The translations under genes were made by a program, and so were the position numbers. This document shows, piece after piece, positions 1 to 7,990 of a stretch of 41,776 bases of DNA (positions are counted from its first letter, which is position 1; every line of letters starts with the position of its first letter). The stretch comes from JAYWFX01 sp043778575 (GTDB lineage: Bacteria > Patescibacteriota > JACMRA01), in assembly GCA_043778575.1 (NCBI GenBank), contig JAYWFX010000005.1, forward strand, positions 1-41,776. Direction: 5' to 3'. Under the pieces are notes generated by a model that did no database searches, was not told the origin of the DNA, and saw only the letters and a program-made list of their open reading frames with translations.

Positions 1-2015
1 CGATTTTGTCCATGGAAAAGTGTATAGGCGAGGCAGTCATTTTGAAACTCGGTGTCAGCCATCCAGCCATCACTCGGAAACAAAAACTGGTCACGATCAT
101 TGAGCCAAGTCGCCTCCATAGATTTACGTGCAGAAAAATATACTGCAACTTCTCTTAAATTTTTATCAGTTATCCAACTTCCTCTTGGAGCTTTCATTTG
201 TTCTTTTCTGTTCATCACAAAGACAACATTATTCTGTTGAAAATCATTACCAAGGCAAGATATAAATCCAAGTTGCTTTTCACTGGTCCTTTTTCTGGTA
301 GAAATCAACCATTGGTTAATACTTTTTTGTCCATCGTAAGATAAAAATAATTTAGAACCCACACCGACCGAATCCCTATCAAAAATATCAGACATTACAT
401 TTTCAAATTTTTCTTTTTTGCTTGTATTCCAAATCTTAAAACCTATTGGAAACTGACCTTTTACATTATCAAAAGTATCAGCTGGAACTACAAAACAACT
501 TTCTAATTTGGCTATAAAAAAATTTCTAAAATCAATAAAATTTGGTGACTGGAGTGCTTTTAGTGTAGAAAATTCTGCTATCACACAATCAGGTATCTCG
601 AAATAAATTCTTGTAAAAAATTGTATAAATAACTCACGATTTGCACTTTTTCCTAGTTTAGATTTGTACTTGTCATTTACTTTTGATAAATTTAACCCTA
701 TTTTACTTTTTTCACCATGACCCATTGTTTCTGCGTACGGTGGATTAATGTAGATTACCAGTTTTTGGCGTTTGACTGGATTGGCTATAATATCCTGCAA
801 GCCCTGCGGTAACTTGGTAAATTCGTCATTGAGAAAGTCAAACTGAAAGCAGTGATCTGCCAGTAGATTGGCGCCTTGACCACTGATTGACTCCTCGTTC
901 ATCGTGTTGATTCGCTCGTGCATTACGTCTACGTCCTGTGTGTCTAGGGTACTTGCCCAAATGTTGTATTTGTTTGTCAAACCCGCTAGCAAATTGCCAG
1001 TCCCAGCAGCACAATCCCAGATATAGTGTTCGTCCTGCCAGTTATCGCCTAGCACAGATTTGAGATATTCTTGAGATTTATCGACCCAGATTTGCGGAGT
1101 AAAAAAACTACCTTTGCGTTCACGTACGTCTTGTGGTACTAGTAGATCACGACGATTAATGATGTAGTCCCAATATTCGGCGTGTGGTGGTCGTTCGTAC
1201 CGATTCCAAAACTGTTGGTGAGCTTTTTGGTTGTCATTAAAATTAGTGGTCTGAGACGAAAACATACCCATCTCGTTGAGCTTTTTTCCTATTTCGTAGT
1301 GGTTGTCTTTCAGCAGGACATACAGACTTTCCTTTAAACTTTGGTTATCACTCGACAACAGATCTGCAAGATAAAAATCCCCATCAATAATCCCGCTTTT
1401 TTTGGCAATGTCCCAGTTGGGTATGATGCTCGGTTTGACTGCGGTCAGCCACTTGGAGTAGATCGAAATAAAGTTGTTTTTATCGATGCAGATCTTGGAG
1501 GCTGCGGTCTTGCCTATTACCAGATTAATCTTGATAAACTCTCGAATCTCTTTGTCATCGGTAGCATACGTGAATAATAGGGAATTGGTCTGGATAGTTG
1601 ATTGAACTTTGTCTAGAATCAGCTGAAATTCTTTGGTTTCATGGTTGGACGGGGTTACACTCCAATTAAAATCATTGATATAGAAAATATTGTGAACGTC
1701 GCTATACGGCACAAAAGCAATATTCTCAGCATCAAAAGCCCCGATAAAAGCTGGTGGTAAAATCTTATCAAAGGTCCGAGCTTTACCAATTGTTAGGATC
1801 AGCTGGACGATTGATCGATGTATGTCAGATTTGCCTTTTTTGGCTTCTGCCCACAGAAGAGATTGAGTTTCAAACAAGTTATCTTGATCGGTGTTAGTCT
1901 TGTGGGTAACGCAAAAGTCAATATTTCCCACGATCTTGGTGGTATCAAAATCTGAGAAATAATCTCTAGCAATCTGGTTTTTGAGTTCTTCTTCGCGGAT
2001 ATTGTGGTAGGTCAT
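1..2015 (-). CDS. Fused restriction-modification protein (Type IIG-like nuclease plus N6-adenine methyltransferase), 3' end cut by window
   Basis: An open frame runs from an ATG at 2015 to the window edge without a stop (671 codons visible). Near the N-terminus, Asp33 in NIDF followed by Glu57-Ala-Lys59 in WAEAKKG fits the D...ExK core of a PD-(D/E)xK nuclease. GSFFTP is the usual lead-in to an adenine methyltransferase, motif I is DCAAGTGNLL beginning at Asp334, and the catalytic motif is NPPY at 424-427. This order is that of Type IIG enzymes that cut and methylate DNA with one polypeptide, using S-adenosylmethionine. The target-recognition region would lie in the C-terminal part, partly outside the window. 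No separate methylase or specificity gene is visible. Family fit is good; cleavage activity and target are not known. From about 720 downward codons become more AT-rich than in the 5' part. Confidence 0.82.
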   Translation of the reverse strand, partial: MTYHNIREEELKNQIARDYFSDFDTTKIVGNIDFCVTHKTNTDQDNLFETQSLLWAEAKKGKSDIHRSIVQLILTIGKARTFDKILPPAFIGAFDAENIAFVPYSDVHNIFYINDFNWSVTPSNHETKEFQLILDKVQSTIQTNSLLFTYATDDKEIREFIKINLVIGKTAASKICIDKNNFISIYSKWLTAVKPSIIPNWDIAKKSGIIDGDFYLADLLSSDNQSLKESLYVLLKDNHYEIGKKLNEMGMFSSQTTNFNDNQKAHQQFWNRYERPPHAEYWDYIINRRDLLVPQDVRERKGSFFTPQIWVDKSQEYLKSVLGDNWQDEHYIWDCAAGTGNLLAGLTNKYNIWASTLDTQDVDVMHERINTMNEESISGQGANLLADHCFQFDFLNDEFTKLPQGLQDIIANPVKRQKLVIYINPPYAETMGHGEKSKIGLNLSKVNDKYKSKLGKSANRELFIQFFTRIYFEIPDCVIAEFSTLKALQSPNFIDFRNFFIAKLESCFVVPADTFDNVKGQFPIGFKIWNTSKKEKFENVMSDIFDRDSVGVGSKLFLSYDGQKSINQWLISTRKRTSEKQLGFISCLGNDFQQNNVVFVMNRKEQMKAPRGSWITDKNLREVAVYFSARKSMEATWLNDRDQFLFPSDGWMADTEFQNDCLAYTLFHGQN

Positions 2016-2046
2016 AACTTATTTATCGGGATAATGTTTTCTAATC

Positions 2047-2073
2047 CAAAAAAACCTAGCTGTGTGGGCTAGG
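2047..2073 (-). terminator. Intrinsic terminator of secY
   Basis: Read on the minus strand, CCTAGC and GCTAGG (2055-2060 with 2068-2073) pair around a 7-nt loop and are followed by a run of T. It lies just past the secY stop and upstream of the restriction-modification gene. Confidence 0.8.
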
Positions 2074-2109
2074 AGTTCTGATAACAGGATGAGGGTTATA
2101 CTGCGTGGT

Positions 2110-3828
2110 CTAATATTTAGTAAATCTTTCGTAGTCGATTGAGGTTGCTTGGGCCTCGACTTGCTTTAGGGTTTCGATTGTTACTGATACTAAAATCAAT
2201 AGTGTCGTACCACCTACAATACCGCTGAGCGTACCATCACCAAATTGGATGTTTTTGCTGAAAATCAGAGGTACTACGGCAATCACAGCTAAAAATATAC
2301 TACCAGCTACATTGAGTCGATTAGAAATAAAACTCAGGTAGCTCTCAGTTTCTACGCCCGGTCTGACACCAGGGATATACGCATTTGATTTCTGCAGGTT
2401 TTCAGCTACATCATCGGTTTTAAAGGCGACTGTAGATGTGTAGAAATAAGTAAAGAATACGATTAAAATAAAGTAGAAAAGAGTGTAAGCTAAAATTCCG
2501 TTCCATCTGATAACATATTCTGGTAAAAATCCAAGGTTACTTCCTGGCACATCAAAACGTAAAAAAGTCCCTTCAAAAAAACTATTTTTCACTGCTTTGT
2601 TTTCTTCATTGTCTTGCTTGAGTGTAGATATGGTAAAACCTAATAATTCTTGACCTGTGGTTGTATCATAATTTTCTGCGGCTTTTGCAGATGTCGCATC
2701 AGTCGTACCATAAAAACTCAACAATTCTTTAGGGAGGTTGTCTGGCTTTATGGCTGTTTCTTTTGGATTGGTACTCAGGTAGTTCTCTACGTTTTTGGCA
2801 GTAGTTTTAAATGATTCGACGTTTGAAGTAGCAAAGAATCGAGATAAAATGGTAGGAAACAAAATAAATGAGACTGCAAAAATAATAGGTAACACACCAG
2901 CAATATTTACTTTGATTGGTAGATCGGCTTGGACGCCTGACATGGTTCGAGATTTTCCTTCGGTATGACCTCTGCGTGAATATACGATATGCAGCTTTCT
3001 CACAGCGTCATTGATAAACACCACAAGCAGTAAAACTGATATAAATACCCCAAACAAAATAAACGTATTTCTCACTGCTCCCCACGTTTGATTGCCCCAG
3101 AGCAAAGCTTCCCAGACCTCTTTGTTTCCTACTTTTGAAAAGCTAAATCTCTTGAATAATTCAGAAAAATTAGGCGATGCATAATTCCAGTATTTTACTA
3201 ACTGATTAGGCATTCGAACGATAATACCTGATAAAATAAGGAGTGAGATACCATTCCCCATCTTAAACTCTGTTATGATCTCGCCGATGTACATGATGAT
3301 GATACTACCAGCTGTCATAGCTGCGATAACCGCAAACCAATAGCCAAAAGTAGTTGGTGAAATCTCTGGTCGTTTCAGTACCTCTGGTAATTCAATTTGG
3401 GCACCACCTTGGTTGAGGGCACCGTTTGAAAGGAATTGCAAAATACCCCATGACTGCAACGCTGCTAGTGGTACTGCTAAATATCTTGTCCATCGATTGA
3501 TTTTTTGCTCTCCGAGTTGACCCTCTTCTTTTCTGATTTCAGCTATTTTTGGTACGATTACACCCAGCAACTGAATTACGATAGATGCAGTAATAAACGG
3601 GCCTACTCCAAGCATGACAAACGATAATTGTCCATATGCTCCACCTGAAATAGTATTTAATAAACTAAGAGCGGAGTCGGAGTCGATAATTGGTGTGATG
3701 TCTTGTGTCCTGAGTACAGGAATTGGGATGTGTGACAAAAACCTAGCTACGATTAAAAGTAATACAATTTTGATTAGTTTTGAACGTAATTCTGGGTCAG
3801 TAAATGCCAATATGAGTCGTCGAAACAT
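2110..3828 (-). CDS. secY: Preprotein translocase subunit SecY with enlarged external loop
   Basis: Central channel subunit of the Sec translocon in the cytoplasmic membrane. The 572-residue protein shows the SecY pattern: first helix at about 18-36, GVGPFITASIVIQLL (74-88), GNGISLLIL (191-199), SRRGHTEGKSRTM in the cytoplasmic loop (284-296), ENLQKSNAYIPGVRPG (476-491) and the C-terminal helices. Usual SecY length is about 430; most of the excess is in one place, residues about 332-443, between the helix ending FPTILSRFF and the helix starting ILAYTLFYF. By SecY topology this is the external loop between TM7 and TM8. The gene stands alone, not in the spc ribosomal operon. A near-consensus promoter ends 7 nt before the ATG, so the mRNA is probably leaderless. 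Confidence 0.97.
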   Translation of the reverse strand: MFRRLILAFTDPELRSKLIKIVLLLIVARFLSHIPIPVLRTQDITPIIDSDSALSLLNTISGGAYGQLSFVMLGVGPFITASIVIQLLGVIVPKIAEIRKEEGQLGEQKINRWTRYLAVPLAALQSWGILQFLSNGALNQGGAQIELPEVLKRPEISPTTFGYWFAVIAAMTAGSIIIMYIGEIITEFKMGNGISLLILSGIIVRMPNQLVKYWNYASPNFSELFKRFSFSKVGNKEVWEALLWGNQTWGAVRNTFILFGVFISVLLLVVFINDAVRKLHIVYSRRGHTEGKSRTMSGVQADLPIKVNIAGVLPIIFAVSFILFPTILSRFFATSNVESFKTTAKNVENYLSTNPKETAIKPDNLPKELLSFYGTTDATSAKAAENYDTTTGQELLGFTISTLKQDNEENKAVKNSFFEGTFLRFDVPGSNLGFLPEYVIRWNGILAYTLFYFILIVFFTYFYTSTVAFKTDDVAENLQKSNAYIPGVRPGVETESYLSFISNRLNVAGSIFLAVIAVVPLIFSKNIQFGDGTLSGIVGGTTLLILVSVTIETLKQVEAQATSIDYERFTKY

Positions 3829-3835
3829 GATTACA

Positions 3836-3865
3836 TTAATAAAAGGAATGTTTGAAACTTGTCAA
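3836..3865 (-). promoter_or_regulatory. secY promoter, leaderless type
   Basis: On the minus strand TTGACA (3860-3865), an 18-nt spacer and TATTAA (3836-3841) are followed after 7 nt by the secY ATG. The predicted transcription start falls at or next to the start codon, and there is no room for a Shine-Dalgarno sequence. Confidence 0.75.
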
Positions 3866-3940
3866 AAAACCTTTTTAAATAGATTTTGGAATAGTTTTCA
3901 GAAAAAAAACGTAAAATTATCCCTCATCACCCACTCTTTT

Positions 3941-4495
3941 ATGCTTTCACACATTAGAAATTTTAGTATTATTGCACATATTGATCATGGAAAAAGCACT
4001 TTAGCTGACCGTTTGATGGAAATGACTGGTACAGTTGCTCACAGAGACATGAAAGATCAGACTCTAGATAAAATGGACTTAGAGCGAGAAAGAGGAATTA
4101 CTATAAAACTCCAACCAGTACGGATGATGTACGAGGAGGATGGTACACAGTATATCCTAAACCTGATAGACACTCCCGGGCATGTAGATTTTGCATATGA
4201 GGTGTCGCGGTCGCTAGCTGCTTGTGAAGGGGCGATTTTGGTAGTAGATGCCAGTCAAGGAATCCAAGCACAAACCTTGGCAAACTTATATGCGGCTATG
4301 GAGCAGGATCTAGCTATTATCCCAGTGTTAAACAAGATTGACTTACCAAACGCAGATGTCGATGCTCGCGCTGAAGAAATCAAAAGAATTCTAGGTTATG
4401 ACAGAGACCAGATACTCCTCGTGAGTGCCAAAACAGGGCAGGGTGTAGATGAGTTACTCAAAGCAATTGTAAAGAGAATTCCGTGTCCTAAATAA
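3941..4495 (+). CDS. lepA: Truncated LepA/EF4: GTPase domain only
   Basis: LepA (elongation factor 4) is a ribosome-associated translational GTPase of about 600 residues. Only 184 residues are encoded here, and they match its G domain: G1 AHIDHGKST, switch I RGITIK, G3 DTPGHVDF, G4 NKID and G5 SAK are all intact. The frame closes with TAA right after the GVDELLKAIVKRIP segment, where full-length LepA passes into domain II. The beta-barrel, EF-G-like and LepA-specific C-terminal domains are absent from the following sequence. The start is set at 3941 because MLSHIRNFSIIAHIDHGK aligns with the family N-terminus; the longer frame runs into secY. It is likely a 3'-truncated remnant, although the intact GTPase motifs leave a reduced functional protein possible. 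Confidence 0.85.
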   Translation: MLSHIRNFSIIAHIDHGKSTLADRLMEMTGTVAHRDMKDQTLDKMDLERERGITIKLQPVRMMYEEDGTQYILNLIDTPGHVDFAYEVSRSLAACEGAILVVDASQGIQAQTLANLYAAMEQDLAIIPVLNKIDLPNADVDARAEEIKRILGYDRDQILLVSAKTGQGVDELLKAIVKRIPCPK

Positions 4496-4563
4496 ATGAG
4501 TTTTTAATAAAATCGGTTTCATCAAACTATGTTGCTGCAAAAGCAGATTTGACAACTTTACCA

Positions 4564-4569
4564 TATAAT
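4564..4569 (+). promoter_or_regulatory. -10 box of the P-loop gene
   Basis: TATAAT stands 17 nt before the ATG at 4587. A TTGACA lies only 9 nt upstream of it, so it is not a normally spaced -35 box. AGGA at 4571-4574 could act as a weak ribosome binding site. Confidence 0.4.
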
Positions 4570-4586
4570 GAGGAAAAATAGATTGT

Positions 4587-5711
4587 ATGTCACAAATTAT
4601 TTTAGAAAAACCTACAAAAAACATCATTGGGTTGATTGCACCATCAGGTTTTGGAAAGAGCGAGGCGACTAGAAAATTGGAGGCTGCAGGTATTGTCAGA
4701 ATCAAATCATACTACGAACTAGTTGTAGAAATAGATCAAGAGAACAGTAGATACATTGGACGTTATCCAAGAAGTGAGGTTGAGGGTGAGTCTGTTTGGA
4801 AGGAGGGTATAATAGATCCCGCATCTTGTATAGATCCAGAAACAAAAAAATTTAAAAGTGATAATCATAAAGCACTTTTAAATGAAGAAATACAAAAAGG
4901 CTCATACACACCAGAAAATGTGATGTGGGAAAAAGTTTCAAGTGCTGATTTGGAAATGTATGAATGCGTTACTCCAGAATCATTGAATGCAATGTTAGCT
5001 GCTGATCCTTTGTGTTCAGTTGAACCAGTTTATGGATCAAGAAGAGTGTATCCGTGGGGTGATATATTTGAGAAAATGGAGCAAGGTGAGCAGTTCTTCA
5101 TGGAATTAGCACCAAAAACTGTTCAATCCATCTCTAAAATCTTAATTGAGAACAATCAACCCTTTGAGCTACACGAATTCACCCTGCCTGATGCTATACT
5201 TGAATTTCAAATGATAAATTTTAGAGGTGAACCAGTAAATGTAGTTGCTGATCGTATGAAAGATACGCGCAAGCACAACACTCAATTAGCGGATCCAAAT
5301 TCAGTGTATAGCCAGCTTGTTACGCAACTAGAAGATTTAGATAAATATAAACGACATGACATAAAATGCAAAATATTCTCAAAGTCAGAGCATCCAAACG
5401 ATGGAAAACCATACACAGCCGGGTATGATGAAAACAATGTAGCACAAATTAAATTTTTGAAAAGAAGCTTGACTTATGATTCTCAGTCACGAACTATGAT
5501 GGATATTGTTAATGATTCTGAGCTACCTATCATTGAAGATATTATTAGGGGTAAAGGTGAGTATGTCCCATCAGAGCTTGAGTTTAAGATTGCATTGCAA
5601 GGATTTGAGAGTAAAAATATTTTCACTACTATGATTAGTATCTTAAGGGAACGATGTCGACTTCTTTTTCCAAACGAAACAACTTTCGAGCGTAGCATTG
5701 CAAGACGTTAA
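4587..5711 (+). CDS. Unknown P-loop NTPase, kinase-like N-terminus
   Basis: I do not recognise this 374-residue protein. It has a clear Walker A loop near the N-terminus, IAPSGFGKSEATRKL (about 17-31; Lys24, Ser25), at the position and with the style of nucleotide kinases such as guanylate kinase. No Walker B is obvious. The rest is charged, soluble and without membrane spans; a helical C-terminus follows. It sits between lepA, which lost its 3' part, and a glycosyltransferase that lost its 3' part, and its last 4 bases overlap the latter's stop. That position suggests it came with, or moved into, a rearrangement. A nucleotide kinase or ATP-dependent accessory protein is possible, but no substrate can be named. 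Confidence 0.7.
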   Translation: MSQIILEKPTKNIIGLIAPSGFGKSEATRKLEAAGIVRIKSYYELVVEIDQENSRYIGRYPRSEVEGESVWKEGIIDPASCIDPETKKFKSDNHKALLNEEIQKGSYTPENVMWEKVSSADLEMYECVTPESLNAMLAADPLCSVEPVYGSRRVYPWGDIFEKMEQGEQFFMELAPKTVQSISKILIENNQPFELHEFTLPDAILEFQMINFRGEPVNVVADRMKDTRKHNTQLADPNSVYSQLVTQLEDLDKYKRHDIKCKIFSKSEHPNDGKPYTAGYDENNVAQIKFLKRSLTYDSQSRTMMDIVNDSELPIIEDIIRGKGEYVPSELEFKIALQGFESKNIFTTMISILRERCRLLFPNETTFERSIARR

Positions 5712-6331
5712 TCAACTACTTTTCTCAATTTATCCCAAGTGGGAAGGGCAGGGTACACCAACTTTATTTTATCTTTGGACTGGTTCAAAAACTTTTGCAC
5801 ATCTAACCCTGTAGAGATTGAATTTACCCAAATCACATTTGAGTCGTCAGCAATAATCGTATAGAGTTTGAGATTATCAAATATCTTTTGTTTCCAGTTG
5901 AGCTCATCTGGCTGCAATGCTCCATATAAATCATGAAAAATAGTCACTAGCTGAGTTTTTGGATTGCAGGATAGGCTTCTGGGCTGAGGTAAAAACAGTA
6001 GATCAAATTCATGAAGTTTGCTGTTTCTGGTTTTCTTTCTCAATCTAAAATCTAGGGTAACCACCACATTTATTATTTTGATCGGTATTTTAGTAGAAAC
6101 ACAAAGATAATCCTGAATAGAAATATGCTGATTCCACATTATGCCAAAAAAAGGAAACTCCAAAGAAAGTTTAGTTTGTTGTTGTGAGCTTAGTCCTATT
6201 CCGATTAGCTCTAGGTTTCCCTTGGTTTTTTTCTGTAGCCATAGCTGGTATAGAAAATGTAGTGTATAAGTGTTTACTCCAGTGAGAAGATGATAGTTTA
6301 GACATCTCAGGTCGACAGCAATTTGCTTCAT
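5708..6331 (-). CDS. Truncated GT4-like glycosyltransferase, N-terminal domain only
   Basis: The 207 residues resemble the acceptor-side Rossmann domain of GT4 (glycosyl transferases group 1): MKQIAVDLRCLN start, TGVNTYTLHFLYQL, LVTIFHDLYG and a closing segment KIKLVYPALPTWD that normally leads into the nucleotide-sugar binding domain. Family members are about 350-400 residues; the C-terminal half with the EX7E motif is missing. The stop overlaps by 4 bases the end of the convergent P-loop gene. Without the donor domain it should not be an active transferase, so this is probably a broken gene. The initial ATG is 7 nt from the rmuC stop on the same strand, so it may be read through from rmuC. 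Confidence 0.65.
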   Translation of the reverse strand: MKQIAVDLRCLNYHLLTGVNTYTLHFLYQLWLQKKTKGNLELIGIGLSSQQQTKLSLEFPFFGIMWNQHISIQDYLCVSTKIPIKIINVVVTLDFRLRKKTRNSKLHEFDLLFLPQPRSLSCNPKTQLVTIFHDLYGALQPDELNWKQKIFDNLKLYTIIADDSNVIWVNSISTGLDVQKFLNQSKDKIKLVYPALPTWDKLRKVVD

Positions 6332-6337
6332 ATTAGT

Positions 6338-7564
6338 TTATGATTCAACCAGTGACAGGCGTTCAGTTTTTTCTTCAGTATATTCGAGTTTGTCGATGTG
6401 TCTGACTACTCCGATGAGATTTTTATCAGCTTTGTCATAGTTATCCTGAGCTTGTCTAATCTTGTCTCCAAGTTTCCTAAATTCGTCTTGAAAGTTTTCT
6501 ACATTTTTACGGATTTCACCGAGCCCTTTTATTATGTTGTGAGCGTTTTGACTGATGAGCTGCTGCCCCTGATAGATTTTAATTTGAATAATCACTGGAA
6601 AAATAGTCACTGGTGATGTTGGGGTTACACGGCAGTTTCTCAAAAAATCCATTGTTTCTGGGCTGTTTACGACTTCAGAGTACATGCTATCACTAGGTAA
6701 ATACATAATTAGACTGTCTAAAAACCCAACGCGATTATACTTTTTATTGATACTGTCGGCCATAGCACACACACCCTTGAGAAATGCTTTTTGCAGTGAG
6801 TTTCGCTGAGCAGGTTCAGCATCGATAAAGTCTTGATAACTAGTCAGTGGGAATTTTGAGTCAACTCCAATCTTTTTATCATCTAAATATATTACAAAAT
6901 CAATTTTATCGCTAGATTCGGGTACTTGTACTTGTTTTGACCAGCTTCCATGAGACAGGTTTTCACTCAGGAGACTTTCCAAATAGTTCTCACTAAAATT
7001 CCCAAATGCTTTACTGCTTGTTCGAGCAAAAATTGTGTTGAGCTTGTCTACTGATGTGGTAGATTCTATCATCTTGGTAGCCATAACCTGCATTTGACCT
7101 AGATGATTACTAACTTGTTCAAAAGATTTTTGATGTTGAGCAAAACTCGTATCTAGCCTGAGTTGTACATCTGTGTTTATTTGATTGAGTCGCTCCTGAT
7201 TAGTTTTTGATAGTGAATCTAACTGAAACTTTACTGTTTCTTGGATGCCTAGAAAAGCTTTTTGAAGTTGACTCTGTGTTTGAACTAAATTTTCTACTAA
7301 CCCCTTTGACATTTGATCTTGGAGAGACATCTGAAATTTATTTAAGTTCTCCATTTGCATGTCACTTATACCATAGATTTGTTTCATCAAGTTGCTCTCA
7401 GTCTCGTGTTGCGACTTACCTAAATCCACCAAAATTTTGTTTACCAGTTTTTCTTCATCGATCTGTGTCTCAGATGTTTTTTTTCTAAAGTGAGTTGACC
7501 AGATAATAAATGCCAATGCACATATAATCGTAATTGCTGAGATATTTAATAAGATTATGTCCAT
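6338..7564 (-). CDS. rmuC: RmuC-family DNA recombination protein
   Basis: RmuC proteins are membrane-tethered factors with a PD-(D/E)xK-type core that limit recombination at inverted repeats in Escherichia coli. This 408-residue version has one N-terminal membrane helix (IILLNISAITIICALAFII), a long coiled coil rich in Gln/Glu/Lys, and the RmuC core with FGNFSENYLESLL, KIDFVIYLDDKKIGVDSKFPL in part (Asp and Asp-Ser-Lys of the nuclease core) and FLDSLIMYLPSDSMY. The start at 7564 puts the membrane helix directly at the N-terminus. It overlaps by 8 bases, head to head, with the gene starting at 7557 on the other strand, so the two promoters lie inside each other's coding sequence. Confidence 0.9.
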   Translation of the reverse strand: MDIILLNISAITIICALAFIIWSTHFRKKTSETQIDEEKLVNKILVDLGKSQHETESNLMKQIYGISDMQMENLNKFQMSLQDQMSKGLVENLVQTQSQLQKAFLGIQETVKFQLDSLSKTNQERLNQINTDVQLRLDTSFAQHQKSFEQVSNHLGQMQVMATKMIESTTSVDKLNTIFARTSSKAFGNFSENYLESLLSENLSHGSWSKQVQVPESSDKIDFVIYLDDKKIGVDSKFPLTSYQDFIDAEPAQRNSLQKAFLKGVCAMADSINKKYNRVGFLDSLIMYLPSDSMYSEVVNSPETMDFLRNCRVTPTSPVTIFPVIIQIKIYQGQQLISQNAHNIIKGLGEIRKNVENFQDEFRKLGDKIRQAQDNYDKADKNLIGVVRHIDKLEYTEEKTERLSLVES

Positions 7565-7937
7565 AGAATTTGTTCTAACTCGTGAATTAGAGATATGGAG
7601 GATTGATCCTGTCAATGAAGCTAGGGTTTTGATAAAAAAAATCGTCTCTGATACTGGTAGGTTAGAACTCGCTCAGTCATTTGCAGATATCTGGAAGAAA
7701 TTATTCATAGATGGGGTTTTTGACCGTGTTAGCCAAATGACTCTCATTGTAGGGTCTGATGCTGGATTTACAGACACTAGAATCATTTACATTTGGTTAA
7801 AATCTGCTGAAATGTTTGATAATATAACTATTTATATAGTTTCCAACGGTCAGCAAGGTGACAATAAAAACCTGAGTATCACACAAACTAATATATTAAC
7901 ATATAGCGGCGAACCTAGAATCGGTGTAAAAAAATGA
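7557..7937 (+). CDS. Short protein, possibly a very divergent TsaB
   Basis: This 126-residue protein has no close match I can name. The segment VSQMTLIVGSDAGFTDTRI followed by a helix (IYIWLKSAEMF) recalls TsaB, the partner of TsaD in N6-threonylcarbamoyl-adenosine tRNA modification, where GPGSFTGLRIG precedes the same helix. TsaB is usually about 200-230 residues, so this would be a shortened form and the key glycines are only partly kept. The start at 7557 overlaps the divergent rmuC start by 8 bases. It is followed after 53 nt by rplJ, which has its own promoter. Treat the TsaB idea as a structural hint only. Confidence 0.4.
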   Translation: MSIEFVLTRELEIWRIDPVNEARVLIKKIVSDTGRLELAQSFADIWKKLFIDGVFDRVSQMTLIVGSDAGFTDTRIIYIWLKSAEMFDNITIYIVSNGQQGDNKNLSITQTNILTYSGEPRIGVKK

Positions 7938-7952
7938 TTAAAGGCAGTATTC

Positions 7953-7983
7953 TTGACAAAAATGAATGAATTAGGACTTATTT
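7953..7983 (+). promoter_or_regulatory. rplJ promoter
   Basis: TTGACA (7953-7958), a 19-nt spacer and a TTATTT -10-like box (7978-7983) end 7 nt before the rplJ ATG. The -10 match is weak but its placement repeats that seen at secY and trpS. No room for a long autoregulatory leader. Confidence 0.5.
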
Positions 7984-7990
7984 TCTGGTA

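Noticed and set aside
4101..4283. Minus-strand open frame inside lepA
   Set aside because: It is antisense to a conserved GTPase domain and has no protein-like features.
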